Shown: one piece after another, positions 38,745-47,258 of the stretch | How positions within the stretch are numbered: the stretch's first letter is position 1 | Layout of the letters: each line of letters opens with the position of its first letter | Assembly: GCF_039888675.1 (NCBI RefSeq) | Contig: NZ_JBDQQR010000003.1 | Span: 383,651-447,650 of the forward strand | Length of the DNA stretch: 64,000 bases | Source of the DNA: Mesorhizobium sp. CAU 1732 | GTDB taxonomy: Bacteria > Pseudomonadota > Alphaproteobacteria > Rhizobiales > Rhizobiaceae | Direction: 5' to 3' | The notes under the pieces: generated by a model | The model's input: the letters and a program-made list of their open reading frames with translations, nothing else | The model's database searches: none | What the model was told of the DNA's origin: nothing | Program-made: the position numbers and the translations under genes

Positions 38745-39841
38745 CGCATGCGCTCCGTCTTGAGATAGGATTTCTGGCGGCGGAACATGTCCTTTCGGTA
38801 GAACGGGAAGAGCTCGAAATAGGTTCGTATCTTCACCCAGCGTCCATAGATGCCCATCGGCTCGAACAGGATGAACAGGATCAGGATCCCGCCGAAGAGC
38901 GCCGATTCGAGACCGGGTATGGCGATCGAGCTCCCGCCCAGGAACTGGTTCAGGAACGTGCGCGACAGCGAGATCGCCTGCGGCAGGAGCGCCACGACGG
39001 CCGCGCCGAAGAATGCGCCGTGGATCGAGCCCAACCCGCCGATCACGATTGCCAGCAGAAGCTGGATCGAGATGATGATGTTGAACGTCTCGTTGTTGAA
39101 GATGCCGGCGAAGTGCCCCATCAGCGCACCGGCCAACCCCGTGACGCCTGCCGAAATGCCGAATGCGACGGCCTTCGTCCGCGCGACGTTGACGCCCATC
39201 GCCTGCGCCGAGATTTCGGAATCGCGGATCGCCGCAAACGAGCGCCCGAGGGGCGAACGCTGCAAGTTGCGGTACAGAAGCACCACCAGCAGGGTCACCG
39301 CGAGGACGAGGTAATAGAGCCTGTCCGGGTTGCCGTAGCGATTGAAGCTCAGGCCGAAGATCTCGATATCCGGGGCCATCAGCCCCATCACGCCCGCCGT
39401 CAGCGGCTCCGCGACGACGATCAGATCGTCGGTCAGGATCGAGATCGCCAGCGTGCCGATGGCGAGATAGATGCCGTGGAGTTTGGTCATCGGCCGGGCG
39501 ATGACGGCTCCGGCGATTCCGGCGATCAGGCCGGCCAGCGGAAACGACAGGATGAAGGGCAGGCCCAGCCTGGTCTGCAGCAGCACGTTGGCGTAGCAGC
39601 CGACGGCGAGGAACGCGGCATGTCCGAGGCTCGCCTGACCCGACTGCCCGACGAGGATCATCAGCCCCATGCAGGCGATGGCCCAGATCAGCAGATTGGT
39701 CATCTCGCCGATCGCGAACGTGCTCATGACGAGCGGCAGCCCGACGGCGATGACGAGCAGAAGGACGTACCATCCGGCCTGAGCGCGATGACGGAACAGG
39801 TTGATGTCGGCGTCGTACGATGTCTTGAAAACGGTCCGCAT
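38741..39841 (-). CDS. livM: ABC transporter permease LivM-type
   Basis: 366-residue multi-pass permease. About ten hydrophobic helices are visible, starting with WYVLLLVIAVGLPLVMSTFAIGEMTNLLIWAIACMGLMILVGQSGQASLGHAAFLAVG, the LivM family block. The EAA-like cytoplasmic loop is LGRSFAAIRDSEISAQAMGVNVARTKAVAFGISAGVTGLAGALMGHF. It lies between livH (4-bp gap) and livG (ATGA overlap). It forms the translocation pore with LivH. Confidence 0.93.
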   Translation of the reverse strand: MRTVFKTSYDADINLFRHRAQAGWYVLLLVIAVGLPLVMSTFAIGEMTNLLIWAIACMGLMILVGQSGQASLGHAAFLAVGCYANVLLQTRLGLPFILSFPLAGLIAGIAGAVIARPMTKLHGIYLAIGTLAISILTDDLIVVAEPLTAGVMGLMAPDIEIFGLSFNRYGNPDRLYYLVLAVTLLVVLLYRNLQRSPLGRSFAAIRDSEISAQAMGVNVARTKAVAFGISAGVTGLAGALMGHFAGIFNNETFNIIISIQLLLAIVIGGLGSIHGAFFGAAVVALLPQAISLSRTFLNQFLGGSSIAIPGLESALFGGILILFILFEPMGIYGRWVKIRTYFELFPFYRKDMFRRQKSYLKTERMR

Positions 39842-39845
39842 CAGC

Positions 39846-40721
39846 TCACACCTTCTTCTGGTGGACCTGGGCGAGAATGCCGTGCGGTCGGAAGATCAGG
39901 ATCAGGAACAGCAGCAGATACGGCATGATCTGCGAATAGCCGGCTGCGATGTACCGGGAGGCGAAGGGCTCGATCAGCCCGACGATGATGCCGCCGAGCA
40001 AAGCGCCCGGCAGGCTGCCGAACCCGCCGATGACGGCAGCCGCGAAGGCCTTGATGCCGAGCAGGCCGATCGACGGATCGATCGATCCTTTCGAGGCGAA
40101 GAGGATGCCTGCGACCGCAGCGACCATGCCGGCAAGCGCCCAGATCAGCGAGTGCACCCGCTTGACCGGGATGCCCATATAGTAGGCCGCTAGCTGGTTC
40201 TGCGACGAGGCCTGCATGGCGACGCCGAGCTTCGTGCGGTTGAAGTAGAAATAGAGCACCACTGTCAGAATGACCGTGACGAGGATCACCATGATCTCGT
40301 CCAACCCGAGGACGAGGCCTCCGAGGCGGACGTCGCGCCCCGCGATGGGCGATTGCAGGGAGATCGGCTCATGCCCCCAGATGAGGCCGGCCATGAAGCG
40401 CAGCACGAAGCCGAGCGCGATCGTGAGGATGATGACGGCGACCTGGCTCTGGCCGAACATGCGGCGCAACACGACGAGATCGAGCGCGTAGCCGAATGCC
40501 CCCATGATACCGATGGCGATCGGCACGGACAGCCAGAAGGGTAGTCCCATGAATTGCGGGTTGGTCAAACCGAGACAGATGAAGGCGCCGAGCATCATGA
40601 AATCGCCCTGGGCGAAATTCACCGCTTCCGTAGCCTTGTAGATCAGCACGAAGCCCATCGCGATCAGGCCGTAGACACAACCATTCGCGAGGCCGCTGAC
40701 GATCAGCTGCAAGACGTCCAA
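39846..40721 (-). CDS. livH: ABC transporter permease LivH-type, probable TTG start
   Basis: 291-residue permease. The N-terminal family block LQLIVSGLANGCVYGLIAMGFVLIYKATEAVNFAQGDFMMLGAF is typical LivH, followed by about eight hydrophobic helices and the loop MGIPVKRVHSLIWALAGMVAAVAGILFASKGSIDPSIGLLGIKAFAAAVIGGFGSLPGAL. I choose TTG at 40721: GGAGGAGGA ends about 5 nt before it, whereas the upstream in-frame GTG at 40745 precedes and would translate that ribosome site. It is 98 bp downstream of the quinone-oxidoreductase-like gene, the largest gap in the operon. Confidence 0.88.
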   Translation of the reverse strand: MDVLQLIVSGLANGCVYGLIAMGFVLIYKATEAVNFAQGDFMMLGAFICLGLTNPQFMGLPFWLSVPIAIGIMGAFGYALDLVVLRRMFGQSQVAVIILTIALGFVLRFMAGLIWGHEPISLQSPIAGRDVRLGGLVLGLDEIMVILVTVILTVVLYFYFNRTKLGVAMQASSQNQLAAYYMGIPVKRVHSLIWALAGMVAAVAGILFASKGSIDPSIGLLGIKAFAAAVIGGFGSLPGALLGGIIVGLIEPFASRYIAAGYSQIMPYLLLFLILIFRPHGILAQVHQKKV

Positions 40722-40819
40722 ATACGTTCCTCCTCCAACGGACACGCGATCTGACGCCGCGCTGTCCCGATTCTCCTCCTCGCGCCGTCCTCCTCAAGAC
40801 AGCGCGCCCTCCTCAAATC

Positions 40820-41860
40820 CTATGGTGCAATGAACACCTTTCCGTTCGGCTTGGCGAGTTCTTCTGCAACTTTTCCGACAGCTTCCGACATCGGCACCAC
40901 CGCGGTGACGTCCGTTGCCCAGCGTCCGTCGGAAAAGCGCTTCTGCGCCTCCATGACCGCATGCACGCGGCGCTCGGCCGGCACGCTGCGCATCCATTCG
41001 GTAAGCCAGAAGCCCTCGATCTTCTTGTGCATGAAGATCATCTGGCCAGGCTCAGGAATGGCGGTCGCGGTCTGGTCGAGCCGTCCATAGATGATCCAGC
41101 GCGCCCTCTTGGGCATCGCGTTGAAAAGTGCGCCTGCAAGCGGGCCCGTCACGGCGTCGAGGAAGATGCGCGGCTTTTCCTCGCGCATCACCTCCTGCAT
41201 CTTCTGCGCGAAGTCAGGCGCGTCGGCATTCAGGACATGGGCCGCGCCTGCCTTCAAAAGCAGCGGGATTTGCTCGTCGCGACGCACGATAGCGATCGGA
41301 CGGAAACCTTCGTCCTTGGCCACGCCCATGATGAGCTTGCAAAGCTGGCTCGCGCCGGCGGTCAGCACGAAGGCCTTCTCGCCTTCCTCGCGAACGATGT
41401 CGAACATCGCAAGCGCGGTCAGCGGATTGACGATCATCGCGGCAGCATCTTCGTCGCGGACGCTGTCGATGATCGGAATGCAGGCTGCCGCATCCGCAAC
41501 GGCGTATTCAGCCCAGCTTCCCCAGTTGGAAAGCCCGGTGGCGAACGCGATCCGCTTGCCCATCATCGCCTGCGCGGCCGGGTCCTCGCCGGCAGCGACC
41601 ACCTCGCCGACACCCTCGAAGCCCGCCGGCCTGCCTTTCGCGCGCGGCTGGCCGTACATGCCCTTCACGAACATCACGTCGGACGGATTGATCGAGGCGA
41701 GACGGACCTTCACGAGCACCTCACGGCCGGTCGGGGTCGGCACCTCGATCGTGCCCGCCTCGACATAGGGATCCATCGCTTCGAGAACGCTGCCGGACGG
41801 AGTCTTTGTATAGCCGTCCTCCGTGAGGAGCAGCGCGTTCATGGTGGCTGGAATGCTCAT
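40820..41860 (-). CDS. Zinc-type/MDR NADPH:quinone oxidoreductase-like dehydrogenase
   Basis: 346-residue medium-chain dehydrogenase/reductase. N-terminal GroES-like domain (TGREVLVKVRLASINPSDVMFVKGMYGQPRAKGRPAGFEGVGEVVAAG) and a Rossmann domain (VLTAGASQLCKLIMGVAKDEGFRPIAIVRRDEQIPLLLKAGAAHVLN). Catalytic zinc ligands are not evident, which fits the QOR/enoyl-reductase branch. The glycine pattern of the nucleotide site is changed (TAGASQL in place of GAAGGVG). It follows another MDR protein by 12 bp in the TetR operon and may reduce or oxidise an acyl-CoA or enone intermediate. Confidence 0.82.
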   Translation of the reverse strand: MSIPATMNALLLTEDGYTKTPSGSVLEAMDPYVEAGTIEVPTPTGREVLVKVRLASINPSDVMFVKGMYGQPRAKGRPAGFEGVGEVVAAGEDPAAQAMMGKRIAFATGLSNWGSWAEYAVADAAACIPIIDSVRDEDAAAMIVNPLTALAMFDIVREEGEKAFVLTAGASQLCKLIMGVAKDEGFRPIAIVRRDEQIPLLLKAGAAHVLNADAPDFAQKMQEVMREEKPRIFLDAVTGPLAGALFNAMPKRARWIIYGRLDQTATAIPEPGQMIFMHKKIEGFWLTEWMRSVPAERRVHAVMEAQKRFSDGRWATDVTAVVPMSEAVGKVAEELAKPNGKVFIAP

Positions 41861-41872
41861 GATGTCAGGCCT

Positions 41873-42841
41873 TCATGGCTTCAGGATGATCTTGCCGGTC
41901 GATCCACGACCGAGCACACGCGTCAGGACCGTAGCTGCATCGCTAAGCGGATAGACGCCTTCGATGACCGGCTTGACCTTGCCGCTCATCAGCCAGCCGA
42001 GCAGTTCCTTCATGTTGTCGGCGTAGGCGGCAGGCTCCTTCTGCGTGAAGGCACCCCAGAAGACGCCGACGACGCTGTAGCTCTTCACGAGCGTCAGATT
42101 GACCGGAAGCTTGGGGATCGTGCCCGACGCGAAGCCGACGACGAGCAGCCGACCGCCCCAGCCCATCGAGCGTGACAGCGCGTCGAAGGCTTCGCCGCCG
42201 ACCGGATCGAACGCGACATCGACGCCTGCGCCACCGGTCGCAGCCTTCAATTCGTCCTTGAGGTTGTCGTAGCCGAGAACGATATCGGCGCCGGCATCCT
42301 TCGCGACCCGGCGCTTGTCTTCGGTCGATGCGACACCGATGACCTTCGCGCCCATCGCCTTGCCGATCTGGACGGCCGCGACGCCGGTCGCGCCCGATGC
42401 GCCGAGAACACACAAGGTCTCGCCCGCCTTGAGCTGGCCGCGCTGCTTGAGCGCGTAATGCGAGGTGCCGTAGCCGCACATCATCGCGCACGCATCCTCG
42501 CCCGAGATGCCATCGGGCAGCGGCATCACCGCCGATTCAGGCGCGGCGACCTTTTCGGCATAGGCGCCCAGCGAACTGACCGCACCGACCCGGTCGCCAA
42601 CCTTGTAGCGCGTGACCTTTTCGCCCACCGCGCTGACCCGACCCGCCACTTCCATGCCCGGCACGAAGGGAACGGGCGGCTTCATCTGGTAGAGGCCCTG
42701 GACGAGCAGCCCGTCAGGGAAATTGACGCCGATCTGCTCGGCGTCGATGACCACCGTGTGCCCTTCCGCCTTCGGCTCCGGCCAGTCTGCGTAGACGAGC
42801 TGGTCGAGCGGTCCGAAGTCGTTCGCGACGATAGCCTTCAT
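41873..42841 (-). CDS. NADPH:quinone oxidoreductase family protein (MDR)
   Basis: 322-residue MDR oxidoreductase: GroES-like domain (PFVPGMEVAGRVSAVGEKVTRYKVGDRVGAV) then an NADPH-binding segment LCVLGASGATGVAAVQIGKAMGAKVIGVASTEDKRRVAKDAGADIVLGY, the AxxGxxG form of quinone/crotonyl reductases. No zinc ligands are seen. It begins 1 bp after the acyl-CoA dehydrogenase stop, so the two are tightly coupled. The upstream frame to 43009 overlaps the ACAD gene and is rejected. Confidence 0.87.
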   Translation of the reverse strand: MKAIVANDFGPLDQLVYADWPEPKAEGHTVVIDAEQIGVNFPDGLLVQGLYQMKPPVPFVPGMEVAGRVSAVGEKVTRYKVGDRVGAVSSLGAYAEKVAAPESAVMPLPDGISGEDACAMMCGYGTSHYALKQRGQLKAGETLCVLGASGATGVAAVQIGKAMGAKVIGVASTEDKRRVAKDAGADIVLGYDNLKDELKAATGGAGVDVAFDPVGGEAFDALSRSMGWGGRLLVVGFASGTIPKLPVNLTLVKSYSVVGVFWGAFTQKEPAAYADNMKELLGWLMSGKVKPVIEGVYPLSDAATVLTRVLGRGSTGKIILKP

Positions 42842-42842
42842 A

Positions 42843-44096
42843 TCAAACCTTCTGCTGGGTGTATTTCTTGAGTTCTTCGCGCGCGACCTGCCGGCGATGG
42901 ACCGCGTCGGGTCCGTCAGCCAGCCGCAACGTGCGCAGATGCGTCCAGGAGCGTGCCAGCGGCGTATCCTGGCTGATGCCCTGACCGCCATACATCTGCA
43001 CGGCTTCATCGGTGATCTTCAGGGCGATGCGCGGCGCGATCACCTTGATCTGGCTGATCCACGGCGCGGCGGCTTTCTTGTCGCCCTGATCGATCATCCA
43101 CGCCGCCTTGAGGCAGAGCAGGCGCGCCATCTCGATCTCCATGCGCGATTCCGCGATGATGTCGAAATTCGCGCCAAGCTGCGCCAGCGGCTTGCCGAAG
43201 GCCTCGCGGCGCATCGCACGCGTGCACATCAGTTCCAGCGCCATTTCGGCCTGCCCGATCGCGCGCATGCAGTGATGAATGCGGCCAGGCCCGAGGCGGC
43301 CCTGCGCGATCTCGAAGCCCCTGCCCTCGCCCAAAATCATGTTGTTCGCCGGCACCCGGACATTCTCGAATTTGAGATGGAGGTGGCCATGCGGCGCGTC
43401 GTCGTCGCCATAGACCGTCATCGCGCGGAGCTTGGTGATGCCGGGCGTATCGGCCGGCACGAGGATCATCGAGTGCTGCTGGTGCTTTGGACGCGCATCG
43501 TCCGGCGTGCGAACCATCGTGATGTAGATCGCGCAGCGTGGATCGCCCGCTCCCGACGACCACCATTTCTCGCCGTTGAGCACGTAGGAATCGCCGTCGC
43601 GCTCGCACCGCATGGCGATGTTGGTGGCATCCGAGGATGCGACATCCGGCTCGGTCATCAGATAGGCGGAGCGGATCTTGCCGTCGAGCAGCGGCTTCAG
43701 CCAGCGCTCCTTGTGTTCGTCGGCACAATAGCGCTCCAGCACTTCCATGTTGCCGGTGTCCGGCGCGGAACAGTTGAACGTCTCGGCGCCCAGATGCGCC
43801 TTGCCCATCTCCTCGGCGAGATAGGCGTACTCGACAGTCGACAGGCCGTAGCCGCGATCGGAATGGGTCAGCCAGAAATTCCACAGGCCGCGTTCGCGCG
43901 CCTTCGCCTTCAGCCCTTCGAGGATTTCGGTCTGGCGTGCCGTGTAGCTCCAGCGGTCTCCCTCCTTGCCGACTTCGGCCAGGAACTCTTCGTCGAGCGG
44001 GATGATCTCGTCGCGCACCATGCGCGCCACCTTCTCGTGGATCGGCTTGACCTTCTCGGTCATGCCGAGATTCATGTCGGGGTTCCTGTCGCTCAT
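42843..44096 (-). CDS. Acyl-CoA dehydrogenase, ACAD10/11 (LvaC)-like
   Basis: 417-residue FAD-dependent acyl-CoA dehydrogenase fold. Family segments are AYLMTEPDVASSDATNIAMRCERDGDSYVLNGEKWWSSGAGDPRCAIYITMVRTP (substrate/FAD loop), GPGRIHHCMRAIGQAEMALELMCTRAMRREAFGKPLAQLG and QMYGGQGISQDTPLARSWTHLRTLRLADGPDAVHRRQVAREEL. The ADGPDAVHRR end and EKWWSSGAG loop are the type found with APH kinases in ACAD10/11 and in LvaC of levulinate degradation. The start ATG overlaps the TetR stop. The separate kinase gene is in the divergent arm (46219-47253). Confidence 0.87.
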   Translation of the reverse strand: MSDRNPDMNLGMTEKVKPIHEKVARMVRDEIIPLDEEFLAEVGKEGDRWSYTARQTEILEGLKAKARERGLWNFWLTHSDRGYGLSTVEYAYLAEEMGKAHLGAETFNCSAPDTGNMEVLERYCADEHKERWLKPLLDGKIRSAYLMTEPDVASSDATNIAMRCERDGDSYVLNGEKWWSSGAGDPRCAIYITMVRTPDDARPKHQQHSMILVPADTPGITKLRAMTVYGDDDAPHGHLHLKFENVRVPANNMILGEGRGFEIAQGRLGPGRIHHCMRAIGQAEMALELMCTRAMRREAFGKPLAQLGANFDIIAESRMEIEMARLLCLKAAWMIDQGDKKAAAPWISQIKVIAPRIALKITDEAVQMYGGQGISQDTPLARSWTHLRTLRLADGPDAVHRRQVAREELKKYTQQKV

Positions 44097-44740
44097 GCCT
44101 GTAACTTTTCCTCCTTGCCGCCCAGCCCACGATAGGCGCAGACGACGACCTGTCGTGCAATGTCTTCCCTGTCCGCCTGTGTCTCGCCGACCCGCGGCGC
44201 GTACCAGAAGATGGGTGAATTGAGCGTCATGAACATCAACTGGTTGGCGATGCTCGGATTGTCGAAAACGAAATCGCCTTCATCCCGCGCCGCGAAAGCG
44301 ACCTCGCGAAACATGTTGCCGTACCGTGTCCGGTAATCGATCAGTTCGCCATAGACGTTTCGCTGCTCGGGCGTGGTCGCACCGCGAAGATGCATCTCGA
44401 CGCCCATCCAGACCGCGCGCTGGAAGGGCTTCGTGTTGATCATCTGCAAGACATGCACGAAGGCCATGCGCCGCCAGCGGGCGGCCGCGGGTCCTTTCAG
44501 CGAGCGGTAGGGTTCGACGGCTGCGAAGTTCATGTCCATTCCCGCACGAAACACTGCGGCGAACAGATCGGACTTCGAGCGGAAGTGATGGTAGATTCGG
44601 CCCTTCGTCGCGCCGAGGCTGCGGGCGACATCGTCGATGGACGTTTCGGTGTATCCGCGATCCATGAAACAGCGCGCTGCCGCCTGCAGAATGTCGGCGC
44701 GCGAGCTCTCCAAAACCTGATCACGGACGCCAAGCGCCAT
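44093..44740 (-). CDS. TetR/AcrR family transcriptional regulator
   Basis: 215-residue repressor-type regulator. The N-terminal helix-turn-helix is ILQAAARCFMDRGYTETSIDDVARSLGATKGRIYHHFRSKSDLFAAVF (about residues 15-62); the C-terminal ligand-binding half is of the TetR_C type seen with acyl-CoA dehydrogenases. I start at ATG 44740 with GGAGG 10 nt upstream; ATG 44761 has no ribosome site. It is the first gene of the minus arm and overlaps the ACAD start. A 7-bp inverted repeat upstream (44832-44851) is a likely operator. The ligand may be an acyl-CoA intermediate of the pathway. Confidence 0.9.
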   Translation of the reverse strand: MALGVRDQVLESSRADILQAAARCFMDRGYTETSIDDVARSLGATKGRIYHHFRSKSDLFAAVFRAGMDMNFAAVEPYRSLKGPAAARWRRMAFVHVLQMINTKPFQRAVWMGVEMHLRGATTPEQRNVYGELIDYRTRYGNMFREVAFAARDEGDFVFDNPSIANQLMFMTLNSPIFWYAPRVGETQADREDIARQVVVCAYRGLGGKEEKLQA

Positions 44741-44831
44741 CGATCGCTGATCCTCCCTCATCCGCAGTGCCGGCCCGACCTCAAGCCTTGTGCCTTTTTC
44801 AGATCGGGCCTTTACCTGTATCGAAATGATG

Positions 44832-44851
44832 AACATACTACTGGGTATGTT
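44832..44851. promoter_or_regulatory. Inverted-repeat operator in the TetR / SDR divergent promoter
   Basis: AACATAC (44832-44838) and GTATGTT (44845-44851) are perfect inverted repeats with a 6-bp spacer, the size of a TetR-dimer site. TTGACA on the minus strand (complement of 44851-44856) abuts it, as does CATACT (44834-44839), a possible -10 for the plus arm after TTTACC at 44811-44816. Binding would shut both arms. Confidence 0.6.
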
Positions 44852-44904
44852 GTCAACGCGGCCTCCGGTTTTTCCGTCTGCCCGCGTCGCAAGAGGGAGG
44901 ATCG

Positions 44905-45717
44905 ATGACATATCTTCAGGATCTGTTTTCCGTCGAGGGCAAGACCGCGCTCGTCACCGGTGCTGCGACGGGTATCGGCCGCATGGCCGCGACCGGCCTG
45001 ATCAGGGGCGGCGCAAACGTCCTGATCGCATCGCGCAAAGGCGCTGACTGCGCGCGCGTCGCCGACGAGCTGAATGAACTGGGCGGCGGCAGGGCCGAGG
45101 GGTTTTCAGGCGACGTCAGCACGCAGGAAGGCGTCGAGGCGCTCGCGGCAGAGGTCGCCAAGCGCACCGACAGGCTGAACATCCTCATCAACAATGCCGG
45201 CGTGTCGTGGGGCGCGGACTTCGAAAGCTTCCCCTACAGCGCCTGGGCGAAGGTGCTGAACGTCAACGTGACAGGCCTTTTCCACCTGACGCGCGAGTTG
45301 ACGCCGCTGCTGCTCAAGGCCGCGAGCGACGCCGATCCGTCACGCATCATCAATCTCGGCTCCGTCATGGGCACGCAACCGATGGCCGATGGCGCCTATT
45401 CCTACACGGCCTCGAAGGCTGCCGTGCATCATCTCACGCGGACGCTGGCGAACGAATTCGCGGAAAAGCGCATCACCGTCAACGCGTTCGCGCCCGGCCC
45501 CTTCCAGAGCCGCATGACGGCGTTCGCCACCGCCAGTGAGGAACAGGCCGAGACTGTCGGCAATCGCGTTCCGATCGGCAGGATTGGCGCTCCGGATGAC
45601 ATCGCCGGTGCGACGCTGTATCTGTGCAGCCGAGCGGGGAGCTACGTAACTGGCGCGATCCTGCCGTTGGATGGGGGCCAGTCCGTCCAGCACGGGATGT
45701 CGCTGTTCAAGGAATGA
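44905..45717 (+). CDS. Short-chain dehydrogenase/reductase (SDR)
   Basis: 270-residue classical SDR. The NAD(P)-binding motif is TGAATGIGRMAA (residues 18-29), the NNAG motif is in LNILINNAGVSWGADF, the active-site Ser is in RIINLGSVMG and the catalytic YTASK is near residue 168. The C-terminus GSYVTGAILPLDGGQSVQHGMSLFKE is usual. It is the first gene of the plus arm, divergent from TetR across a 164-bp promoter region. It may reduce a keto-acyl-CoA or oxidise a hydroxyacyl-CoA. Confidence 0.9.
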   Translation: MTYLQDLFSVEGKTALVTGAATGIGRMAATGLIRGGANVLIASRKGADCARVADELNELGGGRAEGFSGDVSTQEGVEALAAEVAKRTDRLNILINNAGVSWGADFESFPYSAWAKVLNVNVTGLFHLTRELTPLLLKAASDADPSRIINLGSVMGTQPMADGAYSYTASKAAVHHLTRTLANEFAEKRITVNAFAPGPFQSRMTAFATASEEQAETVGNRVPIGRIGAPDDIAGATLYLCSRAGSYVTGAILPLDGGQSVQHGMSLFKE

Positions 45718-45727
45718 CGCAGAACAC

Positions 45728-46222
45728 ATGAACCAAAGCCCACTAAAGCCGCTTCCGATGCAGGAAGCACTGGACGCGGTTGGAACGGAGATCGGCCTGT
45801 CGCCGTGGCGGGTCGTCTCCCAGGAGATGATCGACAAGTTCGCCGACGCGACTGACGATCACCAGTTCATCCATGTCAACCCTGAGCGTGCAGCGGCCGA
45901 GACACCGTTCGGCGGCACCATCGCGCATGGCTTCCTGTCGCTGTCGCTGCTGTCGACCATGGCCTACGAAACGATCCGCCCGCTCGAAAATGCCGGCATG
46001 GGCATCAATTACGGCTTCGACAGGCTGCGCTTCGTGACACCCGTCAAGTCGGGCGCGCGCGTCAGGGCGCGCTTCGTCCTTGCCGAACTGGTCGCGCGGC
46101 CATCGGGTTGGGTGCATATGAATTACGACGTGACCATAGAGATCGAGGATTCCAAGAAGCCCGCCCTCACCGCCCGCTGGCTGACGCTGGCGGTGATCGA
46201 GCGCAAGAAAGAGAATGCATGA
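45728..46222 (+). CDS. MaoC family dehydratase (hot-dog enoyl-CoA hydratase-like)
   Basis: 164-residue hot-dog fold protein. The hydratase-2 motif is [39 protein letters not shown] (about residues 36-75) with Asp and His expected to be catalytic. Such proteins hydrate trans-2-enoyl-CoA to (R)-3-hydroxyacyl-CoA. It follows the SDR by 10 bp and its stop overlaps the kinase start (ATGA). The ATG at 45728 fits the family length; an upstream in-frame start at 45671 overlaps the SDR. Confidence 0.9.
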   Translation: MNQSPLKPLPMQEALDAVGTEIGLSPWRVVSQEMIDKFADATDDHQFIHVNPERAAAETPFGGTIAHGFLSLSLLSTMAYETIRPLENAGMGINYGFDRLRFVTPVKSGARVRARFVLAELVARPSGWVHMNYDVTIEIEDSKKPALTARWLTLAVIERKKENA

Positions 46223-47253
46223 GCGACGCCAACGCGCTCGATTCTGCTGCACTCGCGCCCTATCTCGAGGCGCATGTCGAAGGCTTCCACGGGCTCCGCT
46301 CGATCACGAAGTTCAATGCCGGCCAGTCGAACCCGACCTACAGGCTCGACGCGCAGAGCGGCAGCTACGTGCTGCGCGCCAAACCTCCGGGCGAACTTCT
46401 GAAATCCGCGCACCAGGTCGATCGCGAATATCGAGTGATGAAAGCGCTGGCGGGAACGGCCGTACCGGTGCCGAACGTATTGCACCTCTCGGGCGAGGAT
46501 TCGCCGATCGGGCGCATGTTCTACGTCATGGCCTTCGTCGAGGGGCGCATCCTCTGGGACCCGGCCTTGGCAGATCTCGCATCCAATGCGGAACGCGAAG
46601 CCGTCAGCGACGCGATGAACACGGTTCTCGCCGCCCTCCACGACGTCGATGTCGAGCGGGTCGGCCTCTCCGACTACGGCAAGCCCGGCAACTATTTCGA
46701 ACGCCAGCTTTCGCGCTGGAGCAGCCAGTACCGCGCATCCGAGACCGAAAAGGTCGAGGATATGGACCGGCTGATCGAATGGCTCGAGCAGAACCTCGTC
46801 GCCGATGACGGCGTGGTGTCGCTGGTCCATGGCGACTACCGCCTCGACAACATGATCTTTGCGCCAGACCGGCCGCAGGTCATCGCGGTTCTGGACTGGG
46901 AGCTCTCCACGCTCGGCCATCCCTTTGCCGATATCGCCTATCAGTGCATGCAGTGGCGCCTGCCCAACAATTCCGGGTTCCGGGGTCTCGGCGGCATCGA
47001 CCGCAAGGCCGTGGGCTTGCCCACCGAGGAAGAGTACGTCGCCCGCTATTGCGAGCGGCGCGGCATTGCCGGGATCGACAACTGGATTTTCTATCTCGCC
47101 TTCTCGTTCTTCCGGCTCGCCGCGATCTGCCAGGGCGTCTACAAACGGGCGCTCGACGGAAACGCGTCCAATCCCGAAAAAGCCAAGACCTACGGGCAGG
47201 CGGTGCGGCTTCTGGCCGGGCTCGCCCAACAGGCGATCAGCGAGAGAAAGTGA
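46219..47253 (+). CDS. APH-type phosphotransferase, ACAD10/11 kinase (LvaA)-like
   Basis: 344-residue aminoglycoside-phosphotransferase-fold kinase. ATP-side segment [48 protein letters not shown]; the catalytic loop [43 protein letters not shown] carries HGDxxxxN and DWE (Mg ligand). The [12 protein letters not shown] and [16 protein letters not shown] segments match the kinase half of ACAD10/11 and LvaA, which phosphorylate the 4-hydroxyl of 4-hydroxyacyl-CoA. Start overlaps the MaoC stop. An ACAD partner is encoded in the divergent arm. Confidence 0.88.
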   Translation: MSDANALDSAALAPYLEAHVEGFHGLRSITKFNAGQSNPTYRLDAQSGSYVLRAKPPGELLKSAHQVDREYRVMKALAGTAVPVPNVLHLSGEDSPIGRMFYVMAFVEGRILWDPALADLASNAEREAVSDAMNTVLAALHDVDVERVGLSDYGKPGNYFERQLSRWSSQYRASETEKVEDMDRLIEWLEQNLVADDGVVSLVHGDYRLDNMIFAPDRPQVIAVLDWELSTLGHPFADIAYQCMQWRLPNNSGFRGLGGIDRKAVGLPTEEEYVARYCERRGIAGIDNWIFYLAFSFFRLAAICQGVYKRALDGNASNPEKAKTYGQAVRLLAGLAQQAISERK

Positions 47254-47258
47254 CCCTC

